A stretch of 64,000 nt of DNA from Microbulbifer sp. THAF38 (GCF_009363535.1 NZ_CP045369.1:3049001-3113000); one strand, 5' to 3'; numbered from the stretch's first letter, positions 23,763-31,514 are shown. Numbers and translations: made by a program. Notes: generated by a model from the sequence alone, not told the origin.

Positions 23763-24152
23763 ATGGAAAAAATAGCAAATAAGCGCTCCCAGGCTGCAAT
23801 AGATCGGTTGAAGCAAGCCTGGATAAAAGACCCATGCTGGGATATTTACGACGCGGAGGGGTTTGAGGCGCACAGGGAAGAGTTAGAAGCCTACCAGAAA
23901 GAGATGGAGCTGAAGTGGGAGCAACAAAGAAAGGAAAGAATAAACAGGCGGATGGAGTCCCTGTACTCCCTTGAACTAGGAGAAGAGGTGGGAATCAACG
24001 GGCGTTATTTTATCCGTGTTCCTGGCGGCTGGGTAATGGAGAAGACCAAAATGTCAGGAGTTTACGGGGAAATTAATGATGTATCAGTAGCGGCTGTTTT
24101 TATCCCCCTCAGCAATGAATTTCTGCCCTCCTTTTTCCAATCAAAGGAGTGA
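23763..24152 (+). CDS. Hypothetical phage protein, 129 aa
   Basis: GGAG upstream. A long charged helix (EELEAYQKEMELKWEQQRKERINRRMESLYSLELG) is followed by a beta part with RYFIRVPGGWVMEK. The tail overlaps the ERF gene's leader. No family recognised; cotranscribed with the recombination genes. Confidence 0.55.
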   Translation: MEKIANKRSQAAIDRLKQAWIKDPCWDIYDAEGFEAHREELEAYQKEMELKWEQQRKERINRRMESLYSLELGEEVGINGRYFIRVPGGWVMEKTKMSGVYGEINDVSVAAVFIPLSNEFLPSFFQSKE

Positions 24153-24157
24153 GCAAA

Positions 24158-24895
24158 ATGTCTGAATCCAACCAAGTTATGGCAAAGCCGGAAACCCCAC
24201 CGGCTACAGTTCCAGCGCCTTCAGAGGTTGCCCAAGTGCTCGCAGTTATTGAGCGTGTAGCAGCAAACCCGGAAGCGGATATCGACAAGCTCGAGCGCCT
24301 GCTGGACATGCAAGAGCGGGTTATGAGCCGCAACGCCGAACAAGCTTTCAATGCGGCCCTGGCGCAGATGCAGAGCGAATTACCAACGGTCGCTGAAACA
24401 GCCAAGGGGCACAACACCATGTACGCCCCCCTTGAAAAGATAAATGAAGCTGTGCGCCCAGCCCTGCAGAAACACGGATTCGCTGTGACCTTCCGCACCA
24501 AGCAGCATAGCAACGCAGTGGAAATAACTGCGGTTCTATCCCACAGAGAAGGCCACCACCAGGAGACCTCCCTGATTCTCCCGCTCGATACCAGCGGCAG
24601 CAAGAACGCTGTGCAAGCCATTGGCTCAACTGTCAGCTACGGCAAACGCTATGCCCTATGCGCCTTGCTAAATATCAGCACCGGTGAAGATACGGATGGA
24701 GCCCCACCGGCAAATATGAATGGGGTTGCTCCAAACCAAATCCAGCAACTTCGCAACGCAATACAAATGGCCGGAATCAGCGAACAGCAATTCTGTGCAT
24801 CAGCAGGTATTGCAGACATCAACCAACTGGAGGCTTCAAGGTTTAGCCGAGCTATGAGCCACCTCCAAAGCAGGGCACAAGGAGCACAGCAATGA
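24158..24895 (+). CDS. ERF-family single-strand annealing protein, 245 aa
   Basis: Start at ATG 24158 (AAGGAG at 9 nt). The ERF domain spans about residues 35-180: ...RNAEQAFNAALAQMQSELPTVAETAKG, YAPLEKINEAVRPALQKHGFAVTF, then AVQAIGSTVSYGKRYALCALLNISTGEDTDG. ERF proteins anneal ssDNA in phage recombination, like lambda Bet or P22 Erf. The 4-nt overlap with the exonuclease gene indicates a working pair. Confidence 0.9.
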   Translation: MSESNQVMAKPETPPATVPAPSEVAQVLAVIERVAANPEADIDKLERLLDMQERVMSRNAEQAFNAALAQMQSELPTVAETAKGHNTMYAPLEKINEAVRPALQKHGFAVTFRTKQHSNAVEITAVLSHREGHHQETSLILPLDTSGSKNAVQAIGSTVSYGKRYALCALLNISTGEDTDGAPPANMNGVAPNQIQQLRNAIQMAGISEQQFCASAGIADINQLEASRFSRAMSHLQSRAQGAQQ

Positions 24896-25536
24896 TTATC
24901 TGCAAAGTCGAACAAGGTTCCGAAGACTGGCACCGCGAACGTGCTGGGGCAATCACTGCCAGCAATTTCTCTGAAGTGCGCAAGCGCTTGAAGAGTGGCC
25001 CGAACAAAGGCGACTTCACATCGGCAGCTCACGACTACGCCTTTCGCCTGGCAGTAGAGCGCATCAGCGGTGAACCCCTGGACGGTGGTTTTCAAACCTG
25101 GGCAATGAAGCGCGGCAATGAATTAGAGCCAGAAGCCCGCGCAGCCCATGAAGACCACATTGATATGTTTATCGAGCAAACCGGGCTGGTACTAACTGAT
25201 GACCGCAAGTTTGGAGCCAGCGCAGACGGCTTAATCGGTGAGGAGGGCGGCAGCGAATATAAGTGCCTAGTTTCACCTGAGCGCCTTCGAACCATCCTGC
25301 TCGATGAAAACCTCGACGAATTCAAAGATCAGATTCAAGGCTGCATGTGGTTGACCGGGCGCAAGTGGTGGCACTTTGTCTTGTACTGCCCTGCCCTGGA
25401 AAAAATCGGAAAAGCTTTAACAGTTCGAAAAATGGAGCGTGATGATAACTACATCAACCAGCTGGAAATGGATTTATTGAAGTTCGACAAATTGGTTGAG
25501 GAGTATCGTAGCAACCTAAATAAAAAAGCCGCTTAG
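24892..25536 (+). CDS. YqaJ-type viral exonuclease (lambda Exo-like), 214 aa
   Basis: N-terminal QGSEDWHRERAGAITASNFSEV, a middle ...EPLDGGFQTWAMKRGNELEPEAR, and core FGASADGLIGEEGGSEYKC...(E-x-K) with QIQGCMWLTGRKWWHFVLY. These are the YqaJ/lambda-exonuclease signatures with metal ligands Glu, Asp, and E-x-K. It resects dsDNA 5' to 3' to make ssDNA for the adjacent ERF protein. ATGA coupling with ERF. Complete length. Confidence 0.9.
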   Translation: MIICKVEQGSEDWHRERAGAITASNFSEVRKRLKSGPNKGDFTSAAHDYAFRLAVERISGEPLDGGFQTWAMKRGNELEPEARAAHEDHIDMFIEQTGLVLTDDRKFGASADGLIGEEGGSEYKCLVSPERLRTILLDENLDEFKDQIQGCMWLTGRKWWHFVLYCPALEKIGKALTVRKMERDDNYINQLEMDLLKFDKLVEEYRSNLNKKAA

Positions 25537-25549
25537 AAGGGATAGAAAA

Positions 25550-26551
25550 ATGACTACAGAATTAATCGCCTCACCAGACGTTCAACCGGTCCAGATTTTC
25601 GCAGGTAATGGATTAGATGCGGTTCTGGAAGAAATCACCAGCAAAGCAAAATCTGTTGTTGCCGATGCTGATACTGCAAAAGGGCGAAAAACTATCGCCT
25701 CTATTGCTCATCAGGTTGCCCGCAGTAAAACCTACCTGGATAGCCTCGGTAAAGACTTAGTAGCCGACCAGAAAGCCCAAATCAAAAAGGTAGATTCTGA
25801 ACGCAAACGTATGCGCGACTATCTCGACAATTTAAAAACGGAGGTAAGGAAGCCTCTAACAGACTGGGAGGAAGCTGAAAATCTGCGTGTAGCTGCCCAT
25901 AAAAATGGAATCGCCTGCATTGAGAGGTATGCGACTGAATGTTCTGAATTGGATTCTGAAGACATTCAGAGGTTCATCGACATTGTTCAAAGAGTGATTA
26001 TTGATGAGCGCTGGGAAGAGTTTGAGCCCCAGGCCGCCCGAGTCAAAGAGGAGACCTTAAGAGCTCTAAATCAGGCACTTGAGAAACGCAAAGCTCATGA
26101 GCAGCAGCAGGCAGAGCTTGCACAACTCCTACGAGAGAAAGCAGAGAGAGAGCAGAAGGAGCGCGAGGAGCGAATCGCTCAAGAAGCGGCTGAACGTGTA
26201 CGCAAGGAAGCAGAGCTAGAAAAGCAAGCAGCCATTGAAGCCAAGGAGCGCGCAGAGCGCGAAGCCAAAGAATCAGCAGAGAGAGCTGAACGTCAAGCTA
26301 AAGAAGCAGCAGAGCGAGCAGAACAAGAAAAGCGTGAAGCGGTGGAACGCGAGCGCCAACGCGCCGAGGCTGAGAGACGAGCAGCTGAAGAAGAGCAGCG
26401 CCTAAAGGAAGCCAATAAGACTCACTGCCGCAAGATTAACAATGCAGCCAAGAAGGCTTTCATTGACCAAGGTTTTCAAGAAAAGACCGCACAGAAAATT
26501 GTTGAGTTAATAGTTCGCGGCTCAATTCCAAATATCTCAATCAACTACTAG
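25550..26551 (+). CDS. Long coiled-coil protein of the recombination operon, 333 aa
   Basis: Residues 1-160 are a helical head (DAVLEEITSKAKSVVADADTAKGRKTIASIAHQVARSKTYLDSLGKDL). Residues 160-290 are a TolA-like rod, almost wholly Glu/Ala/Arg/Lys/Gln, with AERAEREAKESAERAERQAKEAAE repeats. A compact end follows (AKKAFIDQGFQEKTAQKIVELIVRGSIPN). There is no membrane segment. It lies between the exonuclease and ssb and is commonly seen there in other phages; a recombination accessory role is inference. Confidence 0.7.
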   Translation: MTTELIASPDVQPVQIFAGNGLDAVLEEITSKAKSVVADADTAKGRKTIASIAHQVARSKTYLDSLGKDLVADQKAQIKKVDSERKRMRDYLDNLKTEVRKPLTDWEEAENLRVAAHKNGIACIERYATECSELDSEDIQRFIDIVQRVIIDERWEEFEPQAARVKEETLRALNQALEKRKAHEQQQAELAQLLREKAEREQKEREERIAQEAAERVRKEAELEKQAAIEAKERAEREAKESAERAERQAKEAAERAEQEKREAVERERQRAEAERRAAEEEQRLKEANKTHCRKINNAAKKAFIDQGFQEKTAQKIVELIVRGSIPNISINY

Positions 26552-26604
26552 GCGCGTGAGGCTAGCGCCGCTGGTACGGGGCGCATTTTTTGAAGGAGCC
26601 AATC

Positions 26605-27120
26605 ATGGCTAGAGGAATCAATAAAGTAATTCTGATCGGTAATTTGGGCAACGACCCAGAAACCAGATACATGCCCAGTGGCGGAGCTGTAACCAATATC
26701 AGCCTAGCAACCAGTGAAAGCTGGAAGGATAAGCAAACCGGCCAGCAGCAAGAACGCACCGAGTGGCACCGCGTAGTCTTTTTCAATCGCCTTGCAGAAA
26801 TAGCTGGGGAATACCTGCGCAAAGGGTCGAAAGTTTATATCGAGGGCTCGCTTCGCACCCGCAAGTGGCAAGACAAGCAAACTGGCCAGGACCGCTACAC
26901 CACTGAAATCGTCGCAGCTGAAATGCAGATGCTTGATGGTCAGCAGAACGGAGCGCAACAGGGCCAGAGCTTCCAACAACCCTCCTCTACAGCATCACAG
27001 AGCCAGCCACAACAAAGGCAGGCCCAAGGCCAGGGGTATCAGCAGAATCGGCCAGCGCCGCAATCAATGGGCGGTAGGAATGATTTTAACCAAAATTTTG
27101 ATGACGACATTCCCTTTTAA
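26605..27120 (+). CDS. ssb: Single-stranded DNA-binding protein, 171 aa
   Basis: Start at ATG 26605 (GGAG). OB fold is typical: [27 protein letters not shown], then [36 protein letters not shown] Gln-rich flexible linker leads to the acidic tip DDDIPF, which recruits partner proteins. Complete length. It protects ssDNA made by the phage exonuclease and during replication. Confidence 0.95.
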   Translation: MARGINKVILIGNLGNDPETRYMPSGGAVTNISLATSESWKDKQTGQQQERTEWHRVVFFNRLAEIAGEYLRKGSKVYIEGSLRTRKWQDKQTGQDRYTTEIVAAEMQMLDGQQNGAQQGQSFQQPSSTASQSQPQQRQAQGQGYQQNRPAPQSMGGRNDFNQNFDDDIPF

Positions 27121-27136
27121 ATGGCAGGAGCTAACC

Positions 27137-27847
27137 ATGAAATCATTTCCAATCACCAAAGGAATGCGCAGCGATATTGCTCGCTGTATGACCTCAAAGG
27201 CTGTAGAGAAATCAGTAAATGATATTGGCAAAGAAGCCGAGCGTTTGAACAAGGTTTTCTGGAAATTGTATGAGCAAAAACTGCGCGCCGTTTCCGGCAT
27301 CCCCTCTACACGCTGGCCGGAATTAATTCAGCAGGGTATCGCCACCAATTGCTACCAACGAGTCCCTAAGATTAAGGTCGAGAACACCTTCATAAATATC
27401 CTGCATATTGATGGGGACTCAGCTCCCATGAGATGCCTTACGGAGATGCTCAATAGTGACCTCCTGCAGGCATTCCGTAAGTGGATAAAGAAAGTGTCAC
27501 ATTACGGCAAACACTCAAGCATCACCTTCACCACCCCAAAGCCTATGGCAGATATGCGGGAAGGCGAAGTGATAGAAGACCCAGAACTGATTGCCTCAAT
27601 CCAGAAACTAGAGACGCGCATAAAAACTACGCTCACCGCAGCTATGGGTTTCCACAGCAAAGCTATGACAGTCCTCAATTCTTGCCGCACAGCTAAGCAG
27701 CTACAAGACCTCTTGCCGGAAGGGGCAAAGTATCTGCCTAAACGTGAACCCAAAACAAAAGAGCTAGCACCAACCGAGCTTGCCGCATCGGTCACTGAAA
27801 TGCTGCAAAAGGGCATTCCGCCTGTCGAGCAGAGCGAGGCCGCTTAA
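27137..27847 (+). CDS. Nmad5-like/hypothetical phage protein, 236 aa
   Basis: ATG 27137 with GGAG; a longer upstream frame overlaps ssb and is rejected. The order of elements (helical start, LNKVFWKLYEQKLRAV, a middle beta part, a helix LTAAMGFHSKAMTVLNSCRTAKQLQDLLPEGAKYLPK, then a Pro/Thr tail) resembles phage proteins annotated as nucleotide-modification-associated domain 5. I cannot confirm this by eye. It may be another recombination-operon protein. Confidence 0.45.
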   Translation: MKSFPITKGMRSDIARCMTSKAVEKSVNDIGKEAERLNKVFWKLYEQKLRAVSGIPSTRWPELIQQGIATNCYQRVPKIKVENTFINILHIDGDSAPMRCLTEMLNSDLLQAFRKWIKKVSHYGKHSSITFTTPKPMADMREGEVIEDPELIASIQKLETRIKTTLTAAMGFHSKAMTVLNSCRTAKQLQDLLPEGAKYLPKREPKTKELAPTELAASVTEMLQKGIPPVEQSEAA

Positions 27848-27890
27848 CACCAACCTGGGCCGCTAGTTCAGGGCCCCCAAGGGGGTTCAA

Positions 27891-28169
27891 ATGGAAATCT
27901 CGAAATTTCCACTAAACAAACAAGCATCAGCAGTAATAGCAGAAGTTAAAAAGTTTGTTTCCGCGTTCGAAAGGATAAAGAACAGAAAACCCACTGGCGT
28001 GGCAGTTGACACCGATAAATTCAAAATGGTTCAGCGCGCAATAGTTGCCGAATTACGAAGACAGAGGAAAGGGGGTGCATCTGCAAAGGAGATTACCCCC
28101 CCCCGATGTGCTGCATGTAGAGGGCGTCTCTATTTATCCGTTTGCAGCATAGGAAAACTTTATGCCTGA
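27891..28169 (+). CDS. Small phage protein with probable frameshift at a C9 tract, 92 aa as read
   Basis: The first 72 residues look regular (MEISKFPLNKQASAVIAEVKKF...KMVQRAIVAELRRQRKGGASAKEITPP). At 28096-28104 there are nine C. As written, the frame continues into a Cys/Arg-rich tail that overlaps the next start. With eight C it would read DVLHVEGVSIYPFAA and stop at 28152, just before the next gene's AGGA. That version looks like the authentic end. This is either a sequencing slip, a mutation, or slippage at the tract. Confidence 0.6.
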   Translation: MEISKFPLNKQASAVIAEVKKFVSAFERIKNRKPTGVAVDTDKFKMVQRAIVAELRRQRKGGASAKEITPPRCAACRGRLYLSVCSIGKLYA

Positions 28170-28416
28170 CCTGGAAAGATTAACCCTAAAGCAGCGAGTC
28201 TACCGTGCAGGTGGAACTATTAAGAAGGTCCAAACCAAGCAGGGTGAACGGCCAGCGGCTTTTGATTCAGAGGGTAATTTAATCTCACTCAACCCGTTCG
28301 GCGCTTGGGATTGGGTAAAGGAGCGGGAGGCGGCCGGGGTTTGTGCTTTACCTGATAGCCAACTCCCGCCAGCACCCGAACTAAAACCAAGAGGAAGACC
28401 ACCATTAGCCCCTTAA
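28162..28416 (+). CDS. Hypothetical phage protein, 84 aa
   Basis: AGGA 8 nt upstream of ATG. The protein contains LTLKQRVYRAGGTIKKVQTKQGERPAAFDSEGNLISLNPFGAWDWVKEREAAG and a Pro/Arg-rich tail. No family recognised. It directly follows the frameshift-affected gene. Confidence 0.55.
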   Translation: MPDLERLTLKQRVYRAGGTIKKVQTKQGERPAAFDSEGNLISLNPFGAWDWVKEREAAGVCALPDSQLPPAPELKPRGRPPLAP

Positions 28417-28638
28417 CTGGGGCTTTGTAGGTGCAGGGTTTAACCCAATTAATCAATCAAATTGAGGATAGAAAAATGATAACGCAGGGGTAACGCCCCT
28501 AGAGTTGACCAGGCAAGCCATAAACCGTTGAAGCTATCGTTTTTTGGTTTTAAGTGGAGGTAGTGCGAGCCCTAAATAACTCCCCCAGCCCGCCCAGTGC
28601 GGGCTTTGTGGGTGAAAGACAATAGCGAGGGAATGTCC
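28417..28638 (+). other. Non-coding stretch with two similar hairpins
   Basis: Two hairpins end in nearly the same sequence: AGCCCC-loop-GGGGCTTTGTAGGTG (about 28408-28435) and AGCCCGC-loop-GCGGGCTTTGTGGGTG (about 28587-28614). Between them lie the small stem AGGGG-TAACG-CCCCT and a five-codon reading frame after GAGGA (ATG at 28476). The hairpins could be weak terminators or RNA-processing sites. No convincing gene is visible. Confidence 0.5.
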
Positions 28639-28902
28639 ATGGCCAACCAGGTAATTTCAGATGAATATATCGAAGAGCTATTCGAAGGCACAAACTTCGG
28701 CGAGAGAGTAAATAATAGCACCCTATTAAAAAGGCACCATATTGCTAAACATCTAAAGCAGCAAATTGAAGGCTTCTGGTCTGGCCACACCATGTATCAC
28801 ATTTTAATTTATGGCGGCTTTCTAATGGATGCAAAGACATCAGAAACCAAGAGACTAACTGCACTGGGAAGAGCATTTTTAGAAACTCACGGAAATAGTT
28901 AA
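28639..28902 (+). CDS. Hypothetical phage protein, 87 aa
   Basis: ATG 28639 is preferred to one 6 nt earlier because GAGG lies 8 nt upstream. It contains VISDEYIEELFEGTNFGERVNNSTLLKRHHIAKHLKQQIEGFWSGHTMYHIL. No family recognised. The leader phrase AATAGCGAGGGA recurs before the next gene. Confidence 0.6.
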   Translation: MANQVISDEYIEELFEGTNFGERVNNSTLLKRHHIAKHLKQQIEGFWSGHTMYHILIYGGFLMDAKTSETKRLTALGRAFLETHGNS

Positions 28903-28918
28903 TAGCGAGGGATATGCA

Positions 28919-29314
28919 ATGAAACAACCAAGATTTGAAAACCTTCTGGAGCAGTGGAAACAAAAAGCCACAGAAATAGCCGGCACTAGCGAAGGATTCA
29001 CTTTCCACGAATCAGAAATGAGCGAGTTTTTACACTGGATGTTTTCGCAGTTTCAGGCGTTTGCTGAATCAGAGCAATCTAATCAAGAAAGCAGCGTGGC
29101 GGAATTTATAAATAAAGCTGTTGAGCTGGAAAATCATTATCCATTTTTATATGTGGAAATTGCTAGAAGCAGAATAACCGACTGGATGGCATGGCTAAAA
29201 GACAAACCTGGCTCAAAGTTATTGCTGGCTTGCGGTAGTGGTTCAACTGCTGAAGAGGCTTGTCGGGACGCCTTAGATTATCTAGCCGAAAATACGGAGG
29301 TAGCCAGTGTCTAA
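28919..29314 (+). CDS. Hypothetical phage protein, 131 aa
   Basis: Acidic helical protein (FENLLEQWKQKATEIAGTSEGFTFHESEMSEFLHWMFSQFQAFAESE). The C-terminus has RSRITDWMAWLKDKPGSKLLLACGSGSTAEEACRDALDYLAEN, a form common in small phage early proteins. It overlaps the ASCH-domain gene by 8 nt. Confidence 0.6.
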   Translation: MKQPRFENLLEQWKQKATEIAGTSEGFTFHESEMSEFLHWMFSQFQAFAESEQSNQESSVAEFINKAVELENHYPFLYVEIARSRITDWMAWLKDKPGSKLLLACGSGSTAEEACRDALDYLAENTEVASV

Positions 29315-30068
29315 CTCAGCCATAACAGAAAAACCAATTTTATTTAATGCAGATATGGTGCGGGCGATTCTGGATGGCCGCAAAACCCAGACGCGCCGCA
29401 TTCTGGGAGGTAAGCGGGTTTGGCCATCTGACATCATTCAAGATACGGATTTTATTGACGGCAAAGAGGTACCGCTCGGGTTTGAACATTTTGAGCATGG
29501 GTGGCTTAAGACTGAAAGCATGTGCCCCCACGGCCAACCGGGTGACCGCCTATGGGTTCGTGAAACTTGGTGGCAAGCAGGAGATTGGGTTACTGCATAT
29601 CCTGAAGATGATGAAGGTCACTGGGGCGGAAGCAAAAGAATTCACTTTGCTGCTGATGGTACCCCACCCAATGAACCCAATTATGATCATCCAAATGGGC
29701 TCCAGAATGGCTCATTTGCTGCGGCACATCCGCATAGAGTCTGGAGAAAACGCCCTTCAATCCACATGCCCCGCTGGGCCAGCCGTATCACCTTAGAAAT
29801 AACTAATGTTCGCGTTGAGCGTATTCAGGATATCAGCGAAGAAGATGCAATAGCTGAAGGGATTCGTAATTCAACCCTACAAATACCATTAACTAAAGCT
29901 GTCATGTATCACCATGAACCATGGCCCACGCCGGTTTGTGGTGAATCAGCCAGAGATGCATATGGAGCGCTTTGGGAGTCCATTAATGGCAAAGACAGCT
30001 GGGACAAAAACCCCTGGGTATGGGTTATCGAGTTTCGCAGGGTTGAACAGGCAATGGTGGCAGCATGA
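29307..30068 (+). CDS. ASCH-domain phage protein, 253 aa
   Basis: GTG start at 29307 after GGAGG at 7 nt. The opening KPILFNADMVRAILDGRKTQTRRIL and GDRLWVRETWW are typical of phage ASCH-domain proteins. Later elements are WASRITLEITNVRVERIQDISEEDAIAEGI and DAYGALWESINGKDSWDKNPWVWVIEF. ASCH folds bind RNA or modified nucleotides; the actual job in this phage is unknown. Complete length. Confidence 0.82.
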   Translation: MSNSAITEKPILFNADMVRAILDGRKTQTRRILGGKRVWPSDIIQDTDFIDGKEVPLGFEHFEHGWLKTESMCPHGQPGDRLWVRETWWQAGDWVTAYPEDDEGHWGGSKRIHFAADGTPPNEPNYDHPNGLQNGSFAAAHPHRVWRKRPSIHMPRWASRITLEITNVRVERIQDISEEDAIAEGIRNSTLQIPLTKAVMYHHEPWPTPVCGESARDAYGALWESINGKDSWDKNPWVWVIEFRRVEQAMVAA

Positions 30069-30133
30069 AAGTGCAGAGCGGAATTATTGAAGGCGGAATA
30101 GTGATTACGATTGCACAGTTATTTGAGGGATAA
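30065..30133 (+). CDS. Possible 22-residue peptide
   Basis: ATGA overlap with the ASCH-gene stop, a short reading frame MKVQSGIIEGGIVITIAQLFEG, and then the stop. The next gene's Shine-Dalgarno lies over its end. It may be a real coupled small peptide or only a spacer. Confidence 0.3.
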   Translation: MKVQSGIIEGGIVITIAQLFEG

Positions 30134-30136
30134 AAG

Positions 30137-30358
30137 ATGAACCACCAAGAATTAACGGACAAGGATATAAAACCACCTCGCCGCATTTTACGCTTACGTG
30201 AGGTTGAGAGACTTACCGGATATAAAAGCAGTAGTATTTACCGCATGGTTAAAGAGGGAGTTTTCCCCCGGCAAAGGCGGATCGGTCCGGGCGCTGTCGG
30301 CTGGGATAGTCGGGAAGTCGATGCTTGGATAGAAGAGAGGCTGGACGGTGTTGCATAA
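30137..30358 (+). CDS. AlpA-family regulator/excisionase candidate, 73 aa
   Basis: MerR-like winged helix: RRILRLREVERLTGYKSSSIYRMVKEGVFPRQRRIGPGAVGWDSREVDAWIEERL. This is the AlpA signature (L...EV...TG...SS.YR....G.FP.....G...VGW...EV..W...R). Such proteins act as excision factors or regulators beside prophage att sites, as here, 123 nt from the tRNA. It is separate from any integrase in view. Confidence 0.85.
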   Translation: MNHQELTDKDIKPPRRILRLREVERLTGYKSSSIYRMVKEGVFPRQRRIGPGAVGWDSREVDAWIEERLDGVA

Positions 30359-30404
30359 TGATGGACCGACTCCCACCCTGGCACAATTGTCTAGCAAAAA
30401 ATAA

Positions 30405-30426
30405 GTGGGGGACTAGGTGGGGGACT
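30405..30426 (+). repeat. Tandem GTGGGGGACT repeat near attachment site
   Basis: The 10-bp word GTGGGGGACT occurs at 30405-30414 and 30417-30426, a period of 12. It lies between the AlpA gene and the tRNA terminator. Such direct repeats could be arm-type integrase or AlpA binding sites; this is inference. Confidence 0.5.
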
Positions 30427-30440
30427 GAGAAATCCAGAAA

Positions 30441-30470
30441 TAAAAAAGCCCTGAAAAATCAGGGCTTTCT
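30441..30470 (-). terminator. Terminator of tRNA-Ser gene
   Basis: Minus strand forms a 10-bp stem AAAGCCCTGA-TTTT-TCAGGGCTTT followed by U. It is 11 nt past the tRNA 3' end. It lies on the phage side of the insertion, so it may be phage-borne. Confidence 0.85.
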
Positions 30471-30480
30471 TTATGCAATA

Positions 30481-30568
30481 TGGCGGTGAGGGAGGGATTC
30501 GAACCCTCGATGCCTTTCGACATACACACTTTCCAGGCGTGCTCCTTCGGCCACTCGGACACCTCACC
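30481..30568 (-). tRNA. tRNA-Ser(GGA)
   Basis: 88 nt with encoded CCA. The acceptor pairs GGTGAGG with CCTCACC, the anticodon loop reads CTGGAAA, and the long variable arm and T-arm GGTTCGAAT are present. It is the likely attB: the prophage begins directly beyond its 3' end. Confidence 0.96.
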
Positions 30569-30674
30569 AAATTGTCACCCCTTTGGGGTATCCCACTTCT
30601 CAGCAGGGCTCTCTCGCTGGCTAAATCTTCAAGTAAATCAGAGAGATAGCTGCTGTCTCGTCGAGAGAGCGCGC

Positions 30675-30703
30675 ACTTTACCCAAATGTTTCTCGGTGTG
30701 CAA
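30675..30703 (-). promoter_or_regulatory. tRNA-Ser promoter
   Basis: -35 TTGCAC (30698-30703), 17-bp spacer, -10 TAAAGT (30675-30680), followed by a GCGCGC discriminator typical of stringently controlled stable-RNA promoters. The transcript would have a leader of about 100 nt before the tRNA. Confidence 0.65.
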
Positions 30704-30706
30704 GCA

Positions 30707-31273
30707 CTATTCTGCATTCCATTGTGAAAAAAATTCTTCTACCGGTAATTCCGGAGCCTGCCTAGGGGCTTTATCAGGAGTTCCGCAGTAGATAAATCCA
30801 TCGATTCGCTCATTTTCAGCCAGGCCCAGGCCTTGAGCTACCAGTGGATCACTCGCCAGGGGCCCGGTTCGCCAATAGACACCCACACCCTCGGCATAAG
30901 CGGCGGTGAGCATTGCCTGTACCGCTCCAGCGGTGGACATATGCTGCTCCAAGTGGGGGACCTTGGGATGATCCTGCAGGCGGGTTATGGCCACAATAAT
31001 CAGGGGAGCGCGCAAGGGCATAGCCCGGGTGCGCTGACGCTGAGCTTCACTCAGGGATGCCCCTTCTGACTGCTCGGCCGCTTTTAGGAAGATTTCCCCG
31101 AGGCGTTCGCGCTCTTGCCCTTCCACTAGAAGAAAACGCCAGGGGCGCAGGCAAGCGTGGTCCGCAGCACGTAATGCCGCGCGAAAGATGTTTTGCCGCT
31201 GCTGCTTATTCGGCGCGGGCTCGGTCAGCTTACCCGTTGAAACTCGGTTGTGCAGGGCACTCAGGGCATCCAT
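30707..31273 (-). CDS. ydjA: Nitroreductase YdjA-like, 188 aa
   Basis: Start at ATG 31273 (GGAGAG). It matches the short YdjA branch of nitroreductases: MDALSALHNRVSTGKLTEPAP, then IFRAALRAADHACLRPWRFLLVEG, RAPLIIVAI, KVPHLEQHMSTAGAVQAML and IDGFIYCGTPDKAP. FMN- and NAD(P)H-dependent reductase acting as a dimer; substrate unknown. Length equals the E. coli protein. It is divergent from cyaB, and its 3' end abuts the tRNA-Ser promoter. Confidence 0.9.
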   Translation of the reverse strand: MDALSALHNRVSTGKLTEPAPNKQQRQNIFRAALRAADHACLRPWRFLLVEGQERERLGEIFLKAAEQSEGASLSEAQRQRTRAMPLRAPLIIVAITRLQDHPKVPHLEQHMSTAGAVQAMLTAAYAEGVGVYWRTGPLASDPLVAQGLGLAENERIDGFIYCGTPDKAPRQAPELPVEEFFSQWNAE

Positions 31274-31514
31274 CATTCTCTCCGGTAATTGTCTGAGCGC
31301 TGAGTGTACCCTAACCCGTCCGTGCAGCGCATACGTACACCCTGCATAAAAACCAAGTACAGGCATCGGTTTTTTAGCAATCTGGCTTTTGTAGGAGTAC
31401 ACTTCGCCCAGTAAATCACTGCGCAACCACACGGGCCCATAGCTTTACGGAACCGGCCTGTGGCCTGCGCGCAGTTTGTTTATTACTGCTTAACGGACAA
31501 AAAGATAACCACAA

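Larger units (their letters stand above)
1..30480. mobile_element. Prophage (tailed temperate phage), left end outside window
   Basis: Contiguous phage modules fill this span: virion genes, packaging, lysis, late regulator, replication, immunity, recombination and an AlpA-type regulator. The right boundary is the 3' end of the tRNA-Ser gene at 30481, a common integration target. The insertion leaves the tRNA gene intact. The short-tail-type gene set (no tape measure, sheath or tail-tube gene in view, with a tailspike and an adaptor present) suggests a podovirus-like particle. The missing left end means the list is incomplete, so morphology is inference. No integrase gene is seen in the visible part. 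Confidence 0.93.

Noticed and set aside
28563-28625. 20-residue GTG frame after GGAGG
   Set aside because: SD is two bases from the GTG, too close, and the frame spans a hairpin.
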